Shown here piece by piece: positions 1-9,302 of a stretch of 64,000 bases of DNA. The position numbers and the translations under genes are program-made. Positions within the stretch are counted from its first letter, which is position 1, and each line of letters begins with the position of its first letter. The notes beneath the pieces were generated by a model that was not told the DNA's origin, did no database searches, and saw only the letters and a list, made by a program, of their open reading frames with translations. The stretch lies in contig NZ_LBMW01000005.1 of assembly GCF_026168105.1 (NCBI RefSeq), forward strand, positions 1-64,000, in the 5' to 3' direction. Origin of the DNA: Streptomyces hygroscopicus (lineage in GTDB: Bacteria; Actinomycetota; Actinomycetes; Streptomycetales; Streptomycetaceae).

Positions 1-351
1 CTCGGCGAGGACGTCGGGCCGCAGCAGCGGCGCGAGCCCGGCCGCCAGCAGCTCCGACTGGCCGGGTGCGGACGGGTAGTTGAGCTCCAGGTTGACGGGC
101 GCCGTCGTCGCCGGTTCGGCGAGCGCACGGCCCGACGGCACCGGCGAGGCCCGGACGAAGGTGCCCCGGCCGACCTCTCCGGCCACGAGGCCGCGCCGCA
201 CGAGTTCGCCGTACACCCGACCCGCGGTGGACGCCGCGATCCCGCATCGCCGCGCAAACACCCGTTGCGGCGGCAGCCGTTCACCCGGCCCGAGCCGTCC
301 CGCGGCGATGTCCGCGGCGATCCGGTCGGCTATGCGCCGGTAGTCCTCCAT
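1..351 (-). CDS. MocR/PdxR-type GntR regulator with aminotransferase-like domain, 3' end cut by window
   Basis: The reading frame runs off the left edge, so only the first 117 codons are present. It starts at ATG 351 and reads MEDYRRIADRIAADI. Residues 1-70 form a GntR-type winged helix, with the typical ERLPPQR turn and an HTH ending in TAGRVYGELVRRGL. This is followed by a linker and NLELNYPSAP, the usual entry into a fold-type I PLP aminotransferase-like domain in MocR regulators. Family members bind DNA and sense PLP or an amino compound. The gene is divergent from the alpha/beta hydrolase at 419, about 67 bp away, so it may control that gene; this is inference from position only. The effector domain lies outside the window, so a plain GntR protein is not excluded. 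Confidence 0.8.
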   Translation of the reverse strand, partial: MEDYRRIADRIAADIAAGRLGPGERLPPQRVFARRCGIAASTAGRVYGELVRRGLVAGEVGRGTFVRASPVPSGRALAEPATTAPVNLELNYPSAPGQSELLAAGLAPLLRPDVLAE

Positions 352-388
352 CGACCCCCCTTGGATTGCACCGAGAGCAAAGATCTTA

Positions 389-417
389 TTGCGCCGACGA
401 GTTGACGCTTCTAGGGT
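389..417 (+). promoter_or_regulatory. Candidate promoter of the alpha/beta hydrolase
   Basis: TTGCGC (389-394) and TAGGGT (412-417) are separated by 17 bp, close to the streptomycete housekeeping consensus. Transcription would begin near 424-425, almost on the start codon, so the hydrolase mRNA may be leaderless; no Shine-Dalgarno sequence is visible. Inference from sequence only. Confidence 0.45.
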
Positions 418-418
418 C

Positions 419-1204
419 ATGTCCATGGCACTCTTCCCCGCATACGAGGACATAGGCACCCGTACGGACCGGCTGCCGCTCGTCCTCGTCCACGGCCACC
501 CCTTCGACCGCACCATGTGGACCCCGCAGCTCACGGAGTTCGCACGCACACGCCGCGTGATCGCCCCCGACCTGCGCGGCTACGGTGCCTCGCCGGTCGT
601 CCCGGGCGTGACCCCGCTGTCGGTGTTCGCCGACGACATCGCCGCACTCCTCGACGATCTGGACGTGGACCGCTTCGTCCTCGCCGGGCTCTCCATGGGC
701 GGCCAGATCGCCATGGAGTGCTGGGCCCGGTTCCCGGAGCGGATCGCCGCGCTGGTCCTCGCGGACACCTTCGCGGCCGCGGAGACCGAGGAGGGCAGGC
801 GCGGCCGGTACGCGATGGCGGACCGACTGCTGCGCGAGGGCATGCGCGGCTACGCCGACGAGGTGCTCCACCGGATGGTCGCGCCCCACGCGGACGCGGA
901 CGTGGCCGCGCACGTGCACCGCATGATGACGGCGACGCCCCCCGAGGGGGCGGCGGCGGCCCTGCGCGGCCGGGCGGAGCGCCCCGACTACCGCGGCCTG
1001 CTCACCCACGTCACGGTCCCGGCCCTGGTCGTGGTGGGCGAGGAGGACACATACACACCGGTCGCCGACGCGCGGGCCCTGCACGCGGCCCTTCCCGACG
1101 CCACGCTGCACGTCGTGGCGGGTGCGGCGCACCTGCCGAACCTGGAGCGGCCCGAGGAGTTCAACAAGGCGCTGGCGGAGTTCCTGGAACGGGTGGACGC
1201 CTGA
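419..1204 (+). CDS. alpha/beta-fold hydrolase
   Basis: A 261-residue alpha/beta hydrolase, probably a cytoplasmic esterase or lactonase-like enzyme. It has the HGHPFD oxyanion-hole segment at residues 25-30, the nucleophile elbow GLSMGG with Ser92, the acid residue in GEEDTYTP (Asp210) and His238 in AAHLPNLERP. The catalytic triad is therefore complete and the length is normal for the family. It resembles 3-oxoadipate enol-lactonase-like proteins, but that substrate cannot be assigned from sequence. ATG 419 and ATG 425 are both possible starts; 425 would fit a leaderless transcript. It is divergent from a MocR-type regulator and is followed by a long tandem repeat rather than an operon partner. 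Confidence 0.9.
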   Translation: MSMALFPAYEDIGTRTDRLPLVLVHGHPFDRTMWTPQLTEFARTRRVIAPDLRGYGASPVVPGVTPLSVFADDIAALLDDLDVDRFVLAGLSMGGQIAMECWARFPERIAALVLADTFAAAETEEGRRGRYAMADRLLREGMRGYADEVLHRMVAPHADADVAAHVHRMMTATPPEGAAAALRGRAERPDYRGLLTHVTVPALVVVGEEDTYTPVADARALHAALPDATLHVVAGAAHLPNLERPEEFNKALAEFLERVDA

Positions 1205-1214
1205 CCGCATCCAC

Positions 1215-1434
1215 GCGTGCGCGCCGCCCCACCCACGCGTGCGCGCCGCCCCACCCACACGTGCGCGCCGCCCCACCCACACGTGCGCGCCGCCCCACCC
1301 ACACGTGCGCGCCGCCCCACCCACGCGTGCGGGCCACCCCACCCACGCGTGCGGGCCACCCCACCCACGCGTGCGGGCCACCCCATCCACACGTGCGGGC
1401 CACCCCATCCACACGTGCGTGCCGCCCCGCCGTC
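1215..1434. repeat. Ten-copy 22-bp tandem repeat
   Basis: Ten head-to-tail copies of a 22-bp unit follow the hydrolase stop codon. Each unit begins with GCGTGC or ACGTGC and continues with a GCGCCGCCCCACCCAC-type core. Copies 1-5 carry the GCGCCGCC version and copies 6-9 the GGGCCACC version, so the array seems to have grown by block duplication; copy 10 is degraded. Because 22 is not a multiple of three, all frames stay open here, which explains several long spurious reading frames. With its flanks it fills the 330-bp gap between the genes ending at 1204 and starting at 1535. No other feature is seen in that gap. Confidence 0.9.
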
Positions 1435-1534
1435 ACCCGTTCGGCCCGGTCCACCGGGCGACCCCCCGCCCGCCGCGCGAACCTGCGGATGAAACGGACT
1501 GAAACGGACGAACGGTCCCGAGGAGGCGACCCCC

Positions 1535-1954
1535 ATGGTCCAGCCCACCGCACGCACCACACACACGAAGCACACGGAGTGGGTCACCGGCGGCACGATG
1601 TTCGCCGGCGTCCTGATGCTGGTCGCGGGAGTCATCGGGGTGCTGAACGGCATCGCGGGCATCGTCACGCGCGGCGTCTACTTCGCCGTCGGCAACTACG
1701 TGTACCAGTTCAACCTCACCGCCTGGGGCTGGATCCACCTGGTCATCGGCGTCCTGGTGGCAGTCACGGGCTGGGGCGTCCTGCAGGGCAGGTCGTGGGC
1801 CCGCGGGGTGGGTGTGGGGCTGGCGGCCGTGTACATGATCCTCTACTTCATGTTCCTGCCGTACGCACCGGTCTGGTCGGTGATCGCCATCGCGATCGGC
1901 GGGTTCGTGATCTGGTCCCTGGTGACGGCGGGCAGTACGGAGACGACTCGCTAG
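1535..1954 (+). CDS. Small four-helix integral membrane protein (DUF7144-like)
   Basis: A 139-residue protein with a short hydrophilic N-terminus (about 15 residues) and about four predicted membrane helices, near residues 18-42, 65-82, 88-108 and 112-132. A GAGGAGGC ribosome binding site lies 7 bp before ATG 1535. The pattern MFAGVLMLVAGVIGVLNGI and the conserved GWIHLVIGVLVAVTGWGVL segment are typical of a widespread actinobacterial family of unknown function (DUF7144-like; assignment from memory). The transmembrane arrangement is seen; no catalytic motif is visible. It stands alone between a tandem repeat and a terminator-like hairpin. Confidence 0.8.
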   Translation: MVQPTARTTHTKHTEWVTGGTMFAGVLMLVAGVIGVLNGIAGIVTRGVYFAVGNYVYQFNLTAWGWIHLVIGVLVAVTGWGVLQGRSWARGVGVGLAAVYMILYFMFLPYAPVWSVIAIAIGGFVIWSLVTAGSTETTR

Positions 1955-2131
1955 CGCTCCGCGGGGACGCGAGCCGCATTGCCGGGGACCGAAACGTTCC
2001 CGCGTCCGGCTCGGGCCACGTCACGGACTGGCGGATCGAGGTCGTACGGGCGTTCTACGCCGACCCGTCGGCACAAGGGGCCACCGAGGCCTTCACAGCG
2101 CGCGGCGCTCCATCGGCAACCGTTCCTCCGC

Positions 2132-2153
2132 CCTCCCCCGTCTTCGGGGGAGG
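2132..2153 (+). terminator. Hairpin after the DUF7144-like gene
   Basis: Perfect 9-bp stem CCTCCCCCG / CGGGGGAGG with a TCTT loop and no U-tract, as usual for streptomycete terminators. It lies in the 238-bp gap before the EEP-family gene at 2193. Confidence 0.55.
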
Positions 2154-2192
2154 ATTCGGGCACTCACCCATCGAGGGGAAGGCGGCCGATAC

Positions 2193-3200
2193 GTGGAGAC
2201 TGCGACCGTGGAGTGGACCGGAACGGCCGGGATCCGGCGACGGTCCCGGGGGCGGACCGCCGGGGCCTGGCTGTCCGGGCTGCTGCTCGCCGGGGTGAGC
2301 GTCGTCGTCGGCTGCCGTGCCGCCGACACCGACGCGGTCACGCCCGTCCCTCAGCTGCTCGCCTTCCTGCCCTGGCTGCTCGCCCCCGCGGCCGTCGCCC
2401 TCCTGCTCGCCCTGCTCGCCCGCTGGCGCACCGGCATGGTCTGGGGCGTCCTCGCGCTCGCCGCCCTCGCCTGGTACGCGGAGCCGTACGGAAGGACCGA
2501 CGAGCCCACGGGCACCGCGCTCGCCGAGTTCCGGGTGCTGACCTCCAACGTGGAGTTCGGCCGTGGCATCTCCTCCCTCGTTCCCGCGATCCGCCGCGTG
2601 CACCCCGACGTCGTGTTCGTCGAGGAGTGCGAGTACCACTGCTCCGCCGTCCTGCAGCGCACCTTCGGCGGCGCGCAGGGCACCTACCCCTACCGCCAGG
2701 CCGTCGAGGGCGCCGGCTCCGACGGATCCGTCATCCTCAGCCGTTTCCCGCTCAGGGCCGCGCCCGGCGTCTCCGGCACCATGGGCATGCCCGGTGCGGT
2801 CGCCGACGTCCACGGCCACGCCGTACGCCTCCAGCTCGCCCACCCCATGCCCCCGCTCCCCGGCCGGCTCGCCGTCTGGCGCCGCGAGCTGGGGGCGCTG
2901 CGGACCTACGCGGCCGGCGGCGGCGACGCCCCCACCGTCCTCGCCGGCGACTTCAACGCCTCCCAGGACCACGCCGTCTTCCGCCGCATCCTCGCCACCG
3001 GCCTGCGCGACGGCGCCGACCTCGCCGGCGATGCCCGTACGCCCTCCTGGCCCACCCGGACCGCCCCGCCGTTCGGCACCCAGATCGACCATGTCCTGGT
3101 CTCCCGGGACTTCTCCGCGAACACGGCCCGATTCCTGCACATCGCCGACACCGATCATCGCGCCCTGCTCGTCGACATCACGCTCCACCAGCGGTCCTAG
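2193..3200 (+). CDS. Endonuclease/exonuclease/phosphatase family protein, membrane anchored
   Basis: A 335-residue protein with a GTG start preceded by GAGGGGAAGG. Residues about 22-110 contain three hydrophobic helices, so the C-terminal catalytic domain is tethered to the membrane. The catalytic domain (about 110-333) has the EEP superfamily signatures in order: LTSNVEFG, the metal-binding Glu in VFVEECEYH, AGDFNAS, QIDHVLVS and the terminal TDHRALLVDI. Family members hydrolyse phosphodiesters (nucleases, sphingomyelinases, inositol phosphatases), so the substrate is open. The same arrangement of N-terminal helices plus an external EEP domain is common in streptomycetes. The next gene begins 38 bp downstream and may be cotranscribed. 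Confidence 0.85.
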   Translation: METATVEWTGTAGIRRRSRGRTAGAWLSGLLLAGVSVVVGCRAADTDAVTPVPQLLAFLPWLLAPAAVALLLALLARWRTGMVWGVLALAALAWYAEPYGRTDEPTGTALAEFRVLTSNVEFGRGISSLVPAIRRVHPDVVFVEECEYHCSAVLQRTFGGAQGTYPYRQAVEGAGSDGSVILSRFPLRAAPGVSGTMGMPGAVADVHGHAVRLQLAHPMPPLPGRLAVWRRELGALRTYAAGGGDAPTVLAGDFNASQDHAVFRRILATGLRDGADLAGDARTPSWPTRTAPPFGTQIDHVLVSRDFSANTARFLHIADTDHRALLVDITLHQRS

Positions 3201-3238
3201 GCGCGGGGCCCCTCTCGCCAAATGGCGATAATGAGGGC

Positions 3239-5173
3239 ATGTCCCGCGAGTTCCGCATCGGCCACACCCCTCCCGACTGGCTGGTCGGGAATCTTCGGCC
3301 GAAGCAGGAACCCGTCAACTGGCCCGCCGTCGTCCGCGCCGCCGTCGCGATGTCCCTGCCGCTCGCGGTGGGACTGGCCTTCGGGGAACCGGCCTACGGC
3401 GCACTCGCCTCCATGGGCGCCGTGTCGGGCGTCCTCGGCGACACCGCGGACGCGTACCGGATGCGGATCCTCAACATCGCGATCCCGCAGCTCGTCGGCG
3501 CTGTCGGCGTCACCGTCGGCGTGCTGACGCACGGGCGGGGCTGGACCACCGTCGCCGCCGTGACCGGGGTGGCACTGGTCTCCGGGATGCTCTCCTCGAT
3601 CGGCGCGATCGCCTCCGTCTCCGCCCTGCTGCTCCTCCTCAACTGCGTGATCGCGGCGGGACTCCCCCTGCCCGGCCCCTGGTGGGCGGCGCCGCTGCTG
3701 CTGTCCGGCGGGGGACTGCTCGTCCTCGTCCTCGCCCTGCTCACATGGCCGCTGCGCTCGGGCGTCCCGGAGCGGGCCTCGGTCGGGGACACCTACCGCG
3801 CGGTCGCCGACCTGCTCGCCGCCTGTGGATCGGACCGGTACGACGCCGTCCGGCACGCGGTCACCCGATCGCTCGACCTGTCGTACGACCTCGTCCTCGC
3901 CCGCCGTGCCCGTCACCACGGCCGCAGCCCGGAACTGGTCCTGCTGCTCGCCCAGTTGAACGCGATCACCCCGATCGTGGAGGCCGCCCCGGCGGTCCAT
4001 CGGTACGGCAGGCCGCTGCCGGACGAGGTCCCCGCCGCCGTACGCCGCCTCGCCGACGCCGTCGATGTCGGCCACGAGGGGTCCATAGCCCTCGACCTGC
4101 CGCAGCCGCACGACGAGACGGGACACGCCGTCGACCACGCGTTGCGCCACGCCGCCGAGGTCGTCACGGCCCGGAGCGTCGACTCGCGCACCATCGTCGA
4201 CCGTCTCGGCCGCCCGGCCTCCCTGCGCGTCCGCGCCTACCGTGCGACCCGCAACGTCGTCCTGTCCGGAGCCTCCTGGCGCTACGGGCTGCGCCTGGCC
4301 CTGTGCATCGGCATCGCCCAGGCCCTGGTGTCCCTGGTCCCGGTCCCGCGCTCGTACTGGATCGCCCTCACCGTCACCTTCGTCCTGAAGCCGGACCTCG
4401 GTTCGGTCTTCTCCCGGGCGCTGCTGCGCGCCCTCGGTACGGTGGCGGGCCTTCTGGTGGCGGCCGTGGTGCTCGCCGCGGTGCCGCTCGGCTGGTGGGA
4501 CGTGCCCGCGCTCATGGTCCTCGGCCCGCTCATTCCCCTCCTGACACCCCGCGGATACGGCTATCAGACGGCCGCCATCACCCCGGTGATCCTGGTGCTG
4601 TCGGACGTCCTGAACCATCTGGGCACGGCGCTGCTGGTCCCCCGTCTGGTCGACTCGCTGATCGGCTGCGCGATCGCCCTCGTCGCCGGATACCTGCTGT
4701 GGCCGGAGAGCTGGCACACCCGCGTGGGTGACCGGCTCGCGAACGCGGTCGCCGACACGGCGGAGTACGTGGAGGCGGCGTTCGGTGACTCGACGGATCC
4801 GGCGGCCCGCACCCGGATGCGGCGCCATCTGTACCGCGACCTGTCCACGATCCGTACGGAATTCCAGCGGGCGCTGACCGAACCGCCCCCGACGGGACGC
4901 CGGGCCGCTGCCTGGTGGCCGCTGGTCGTCGCGGTCGAGCGGATCGTGGACGCGACGACGGCCGCGCGGGTGCGGGTCAAACAGGGCGCACGGCCGCCGT
5001 CGGCCGCCGAGATCACACAGGTCACCCTGCAGCTGCGTGAGTTGTCGGAGGGCCTGCGGGAGTCGGACGTCCTGGTCGCGAGGCGCACCGACCTCACCGG
5101 CCCGGCGGACAGCATCCTGGAGCCACTGCGCCAGGAGGTCGCGGCGGCCAGGGCGATCGCATCGCCGCACTGA
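3239..5173 (+). CDS. FUSC-family (aromatic acid exporter-like) membrane protein
   Basis: A 644-residue protein with two bundles of membrane helices, near residues 33-170 and 345-480. Each bundle is followed by a soluble helical region, which is the repeated half-protein plan of the FUSC/YccS/AaeB superfamily. The second bundle includes RSYWIALTVTFVLKPDLGSVFSRAL, a typical fusaric-acid-resistance/FUSC motif. AaeB-type relatives export aromatic carboxylic acids; the substrate here is unknown. ATG 3239 is preceded only by a closely spaced GAGGG, so translation may depend on the EEP gene 38 bp upstream. The frame stays open for over 1.2 kb upstream, but that part overlaps the EEP gene and is not coding. 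Confidence 0.88.
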   Translation: MSREFRIGHTPPDWLVGNLRPKQEPVNWPAVVRAAVAMSLPLAVGLAFGEPAYGALASMGAVSGVLGDTADAYRMRILNIAIPQLVGAVGVTVGVLTHGRGWTTVAAVTGVALVSGMLSSIGAIASVSALLLLLNCVIAAGLPLPGPWWAAPLLLSGGGLLVLVLALLTWPLRSGVPERASVGDTYRAVADLLAACGSDRYDAVRHAVTRSLDLSYDLVLARRARHHGRSPELVLLLAQLNAITPIVEAAPAVHRYGRPLPDEVPAAVRRLADAVDVGHEGSIALDLPQPHDETGHAVDHALRHAAEVVTARSVDSRTIVDRLGRPASLRVRAYRATRNVVLSGASWRYGLRLALCIGIAQALVSLVPVPRSYWIALTVTFVLKPDLGSVFSRALLRALGTVAGLLVAAVVLAAVPLGWWDVPALMVLGPLIPLLTPRGYGYQTAAITPVILVLSDVLNHLGTALLVPRLVDSLIGCAIALVAGYLLWPESWHTRVGDRLANAVADTAEYVEAAFGDSTDPAARTRMRRHLYRDLSTIRTEFQRALTEPPPTGRRAAAWWPLVVAVERIVDATTAARVRVKQGARPPSAAEITQVTLQLRELSEGLRESDVLVARRTDLTGPADSILEPLRQEVAAARAIASPH

Positions 5174-5489
5174 GACGACGACGCCGGTCGCGGCCACCCA
5201 GCTTGGTGCGAACATGACACGAGCGGTGGATGTGCGTGAGTGGGCCGGGCGGGTGAACGGTTGGTGAAACGGGAGGCGGCGTAAGGGGGTTGTGGCATGC
5301 GTTGGCACGACCCGGCCCGCGGGCCCGGCCGACCCGCCCCGGGCGTGGGCAACGGCGGGATCTCGGTATTGACAACGGGCGCTTTCAACCGCTGGACCCT
5401 ACCCAAGATCACCGTCTACGACCGCTAACCTTACGTGTCCGTCCTGGCCAGGGATTGACGGGCATCAACTCACGCGAAGGGTTGCGCAC
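5174..5489. other. 316-bp intergenic region before the VWA gene
   Basis: No gene is visible. It contains a GC-rich inverted repeat near 5320-5345 (CGGCCCGCGGGCCCGG-like). A TTGACA box at 5369-5374 has no good -10 at 16-18 bp, and a TAACCT element lies near 5427. A promoter for the VWA gene probably lies in the right half. Confidence 0.4.
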
Positions 5490-7115
5490 ATGGGCATTCT
5501 CACTCTCCTGCGGAACGCGTTCGGCCGCTCACGCAAGGGTCGCTCCGCCGAGGAGGAGCCCTCGCGGGAGACTCCGAGGACCACGGAACCGAAGGCTTCG
5601 GACCTGCAATCGGAGTCGGCGCCCGCCGAGATCCCGGCCCAGTCGTCGGGCCTCTCGGACGAACACGAACTGGTGGCGGCGGCGTTCGACAGCGTGACGG
5701 TCCCGAGGCAGGCGTCGAGGACGCAGGAGCCGAACGTCACGCCGGAACCGACGGTCGAGGCGGAACCGACGGCTGCGGCGGAATCGACGCCGGAGCCGAC
5801 GATTGAGGCGGAGTCGACGGAGACCGCCGCGGAGCCGGAGGGCTCGGAGGAGCCCGGCATCACGCCGGAGCCCGCGGTCGCGGAGAAGCCGACGGCCGAG
5901 GAACCGGAGCCGGAGGGCTCGGAGGAGCCCGGCATCACGCCGGAGCCCGCGGTCGCGGAGAAGCCGACGACCGAGGAACCGGAGCCGGAGGCCGCGGACG
6001 AGCGGGAGGCTACGAAGCCGGAGGCCGAGGCGGCCGACGAGAAGCCGAAGCCGCAAGAGCACTCGAAGCCGGAGCAGTCGAACGCTGAAGAGCCGAAGCC
6101 CGAGGCGCCGAAGACCGAGGCCGAGACGCCCGCAGAGGCGACGGCGGAGCCGGAGTCGAAGCGAGAACCGGAGTCGGAACCGGAGTCGAAGCGAGAGCCG
6201 GAGTCGGAACCGGAGTCGAAGCGAGAGCCGGAGTCGGAACCGGAGTCGAAGCGAGAGCCGGAGCCGGTCTCTGTGGCGGAGGCCGCGACCGACCGGGCCG
6301 ACGACGTCCCGGCAGCCGCCGACGGCGAGGAAGCCCCACAGGAAGCCCCACAGGAGGCACCCGCGGCCGACGGCGAAAGCCGCACTGGTGGTGCGGGCGG
6401 GAACGACCCCGCCGAAGGCGAAGCCGAGGCGGCACCCCCCGCCAAAGCCACCCCCGCCCTCGCACTCGCCCGAGTGAAGTCCAGCGCTCCCGGCCTGACC
6501 ACCGCCTACAAGGCCGCCGCCGACGCACTCAAGAAGCACGACCTCACCGGCACCCGCGCCCAGGTCTACCTCGTCCTGGACCGTTCGGCCTCCATGCGCC
6601 CGTACTACAAGGACGGCTCCGCGCAGGCCCTCGGCGAGCAGGCCCTCGCCCTGGCCGCCCATCTGGACCCCGAGGCCACGGTCCACGTCGTCTTCTTCTC
6701 CACCGAACTGGACGGCACCGGGGAACTGACCCTCACCGACCACGAGAACAAGATCGACGAACTGCACGCGGGCCTCGGCCGCATGGGCCGTACCAGCTAC
6801 CACGCGGCCGTGGAAGCGGTCATCGCCCACCACGAGAAGTCCCCGGACCCCGCCCTCCCCGCCCTGGTGATCTTCCAGACGGACGGCGCTCCCGACGCGA
6901 AGACCCCCGCCACCCAGTCCCTCACGGACGCCGCGAAGAGCCACCCCGGCCTCTTCTTCTCCTTCGTCGCCTTCGGCGACCCGGAGAACAAGGCCTTCGA
7001 CTACCTCCGCAAGCTCAAGACGGACAACACGTCCTGCTTCCTGGCCGGCGAGACCCCGCGCGAGCTCACGGACACCGAGGTCTACGAGGGCGTACTGATG
7101 TCCTGGCGCCCGTAG
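5490..7115 (+). CDS. VWA-domain protein with long acidic repeat region
   Basis: A 541-residue protein starting at ATG 5490, after GAAGGG. A short basic N-terminus (MGILTLLRNAFGRSRKGRS) is followed by about 300 residues rich in Glu, Pro and Ala, then a C-terminal von Willebrand A domain (about 345-540). The VWA domain has a DRSASM MIDAS motif, the RTSYH threonine region and FQTDGAPD. The disordered region contains a 25-residue tandem duplication (nt 5838-5987) and three copies of a ten-residue EPESEPESKR unit (6165-6254). There is no signal peptide, so it is probably cytoplasmic. VWA proteins of this kind usually bind partners through a metal; relatives occur near tellurium-resistance (TerD-type) proteins. 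No ter gene is nearby and the function is unknown. Confidence 0.85.
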   Translation: MGILTLLRNAFGRSRKGRSAEEEPSRETPRTTEPKASDLQSESAPAEIPAQSSGLSDEHELVAAAFDSVTVPRQASRTQEPNVTPEPTVEAEPTAAAESTPEPTIEAESTETAAEPEGSEEPGITPEPAVAEKPTAEEPEPEGSEEPGITPEPAVAEKPTTEEPEPEAADEREATKPEAEAADEKPKPQEHSKPEQSNAEEPKPEAPKTEAETPAEATAEPESKREPESEPESKREPESEPESKREPESEPESKREPEPVSVAEAATDRADDVPAAADGEEAPQEAPQEAPAADGESRTGGAGGNDPAEGEAEAAPPAKATPALALARVKSSAPGLTTAYKAAADALKKHDLTGTRAQVYLVLDRSASMRPYYKDGSAQALGEQALALAAHLDPEATVHVVFFSTELDGTGELTLTDHENKIDELHAGLGRMGRTSYHAAVEAVIAHHEKSPDPALPALVIFQTDGAPDAKTPATQSLTDAAKSHPGLFFSFVAFGDPENKAFDYLRKLKTDNTSCFLAGETPRELTDTEVYEGVLMSWRP

Positions 7116-7207
7116 CCGCACATGGCCGACCGCCCACGCGCACAAACCTACACATAACCACTCGGAAACCCCCACCTGTCCCCACCCGTCCCCCTGGGAC
7201 GACACCA

Positions 7208-7248
7208 GGCCGCCCCTTCCCACCCCTTAAAACGGGAAGCGGGCGGCC
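7208..7248 (+). terminator. Terminator of the VWA gene
   Basis: GGCCGCCCCTTCCC pairs with GGGAAGCGGGCGGCC around an A/T-containing loop (one bulged C). It lies about 90 bp after the VWA stop codon and upstream of metG. Confidence 0.75.
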
Positions 7249-7346
7249 TGCCCACGTCGGCTACGATTTCAAGGTTCGTAGACGATAGGGACGACCCAGA
7301 AGACCGCCGATCGTCACCCCACGTAGCGACTTGGGAGCAGCCCGCG

Positions 7347-9062
<1,716 letters not shown>

Positions 9063-9105
9063 GACACCCCTGACACCGCCACACGCCTGACTCCGGACGA
9101 CGAGA

Positions 9106-9138
9106 GGGCCCGGGAACCGTGTTGGTTCCCGGGCCCTG
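9106..9138 (+). terminator. Terminator of metG
   Basis: Perfect 14-bp stem AGGGCCCGGGAACC / GGTTCCCGGGCCCT with a 5-nt loop, 44 bp after the metG stop. Confidence 0.85.
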
Positions 9139-9251
9139 TGTCGTACGCGCGAGCACGCTCTCGGCTGGGTCAGGGGGTGACTGAGCTCGTCGTACCGGTC
9201 GTCATCCCGGTGACCGTGGCCCGTCACGGTTAGGCACTGGGTTCAGACAGA

Positions 9252-9286
9252 GGTGGCTCGGAACCGACCGTCGGTTCCGAGCCACC
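9252..9286 (-). terminator. Terminator of aspS
   Basis: A 16-bp perfect stem, GGTGGCTCGGAACCGA with TCGGTTCCGAGCCACC and a short loop, 17 bp beyond the aspS stop. It separates the convergent metG and aspS genes together with the metG hairpin. Confidence 0.85.
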
Positions 9287-9302
9287 CGTTGCGCGCGTGC
9301 GG

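Noticed and set aside
1205..1534. Tandem repeats as a CRISPR array
   Set aside because: The 22-bp units are directly adjacent, without spacers between them, and no cas genes occur in the window. The same holds for the 14, 17, 19 and 21-bp arrays.
5529..7223. A 564-codon open frame antisense to the VWA gene
   Set aside because: It is the complement of a Glu/Pro/Ala-rich gene and reads as Arg/Leu/Gly repeats. The real gene has a ribosome binding site, a recognisable VWA domain and the expected G/C third positions.
7249..7346. A T-box or other riboswitch leader before metG
   Set aside because: The leader is under 100 bp after the terminator, with no T-box sequence or specifier-loop pattern that I can see.
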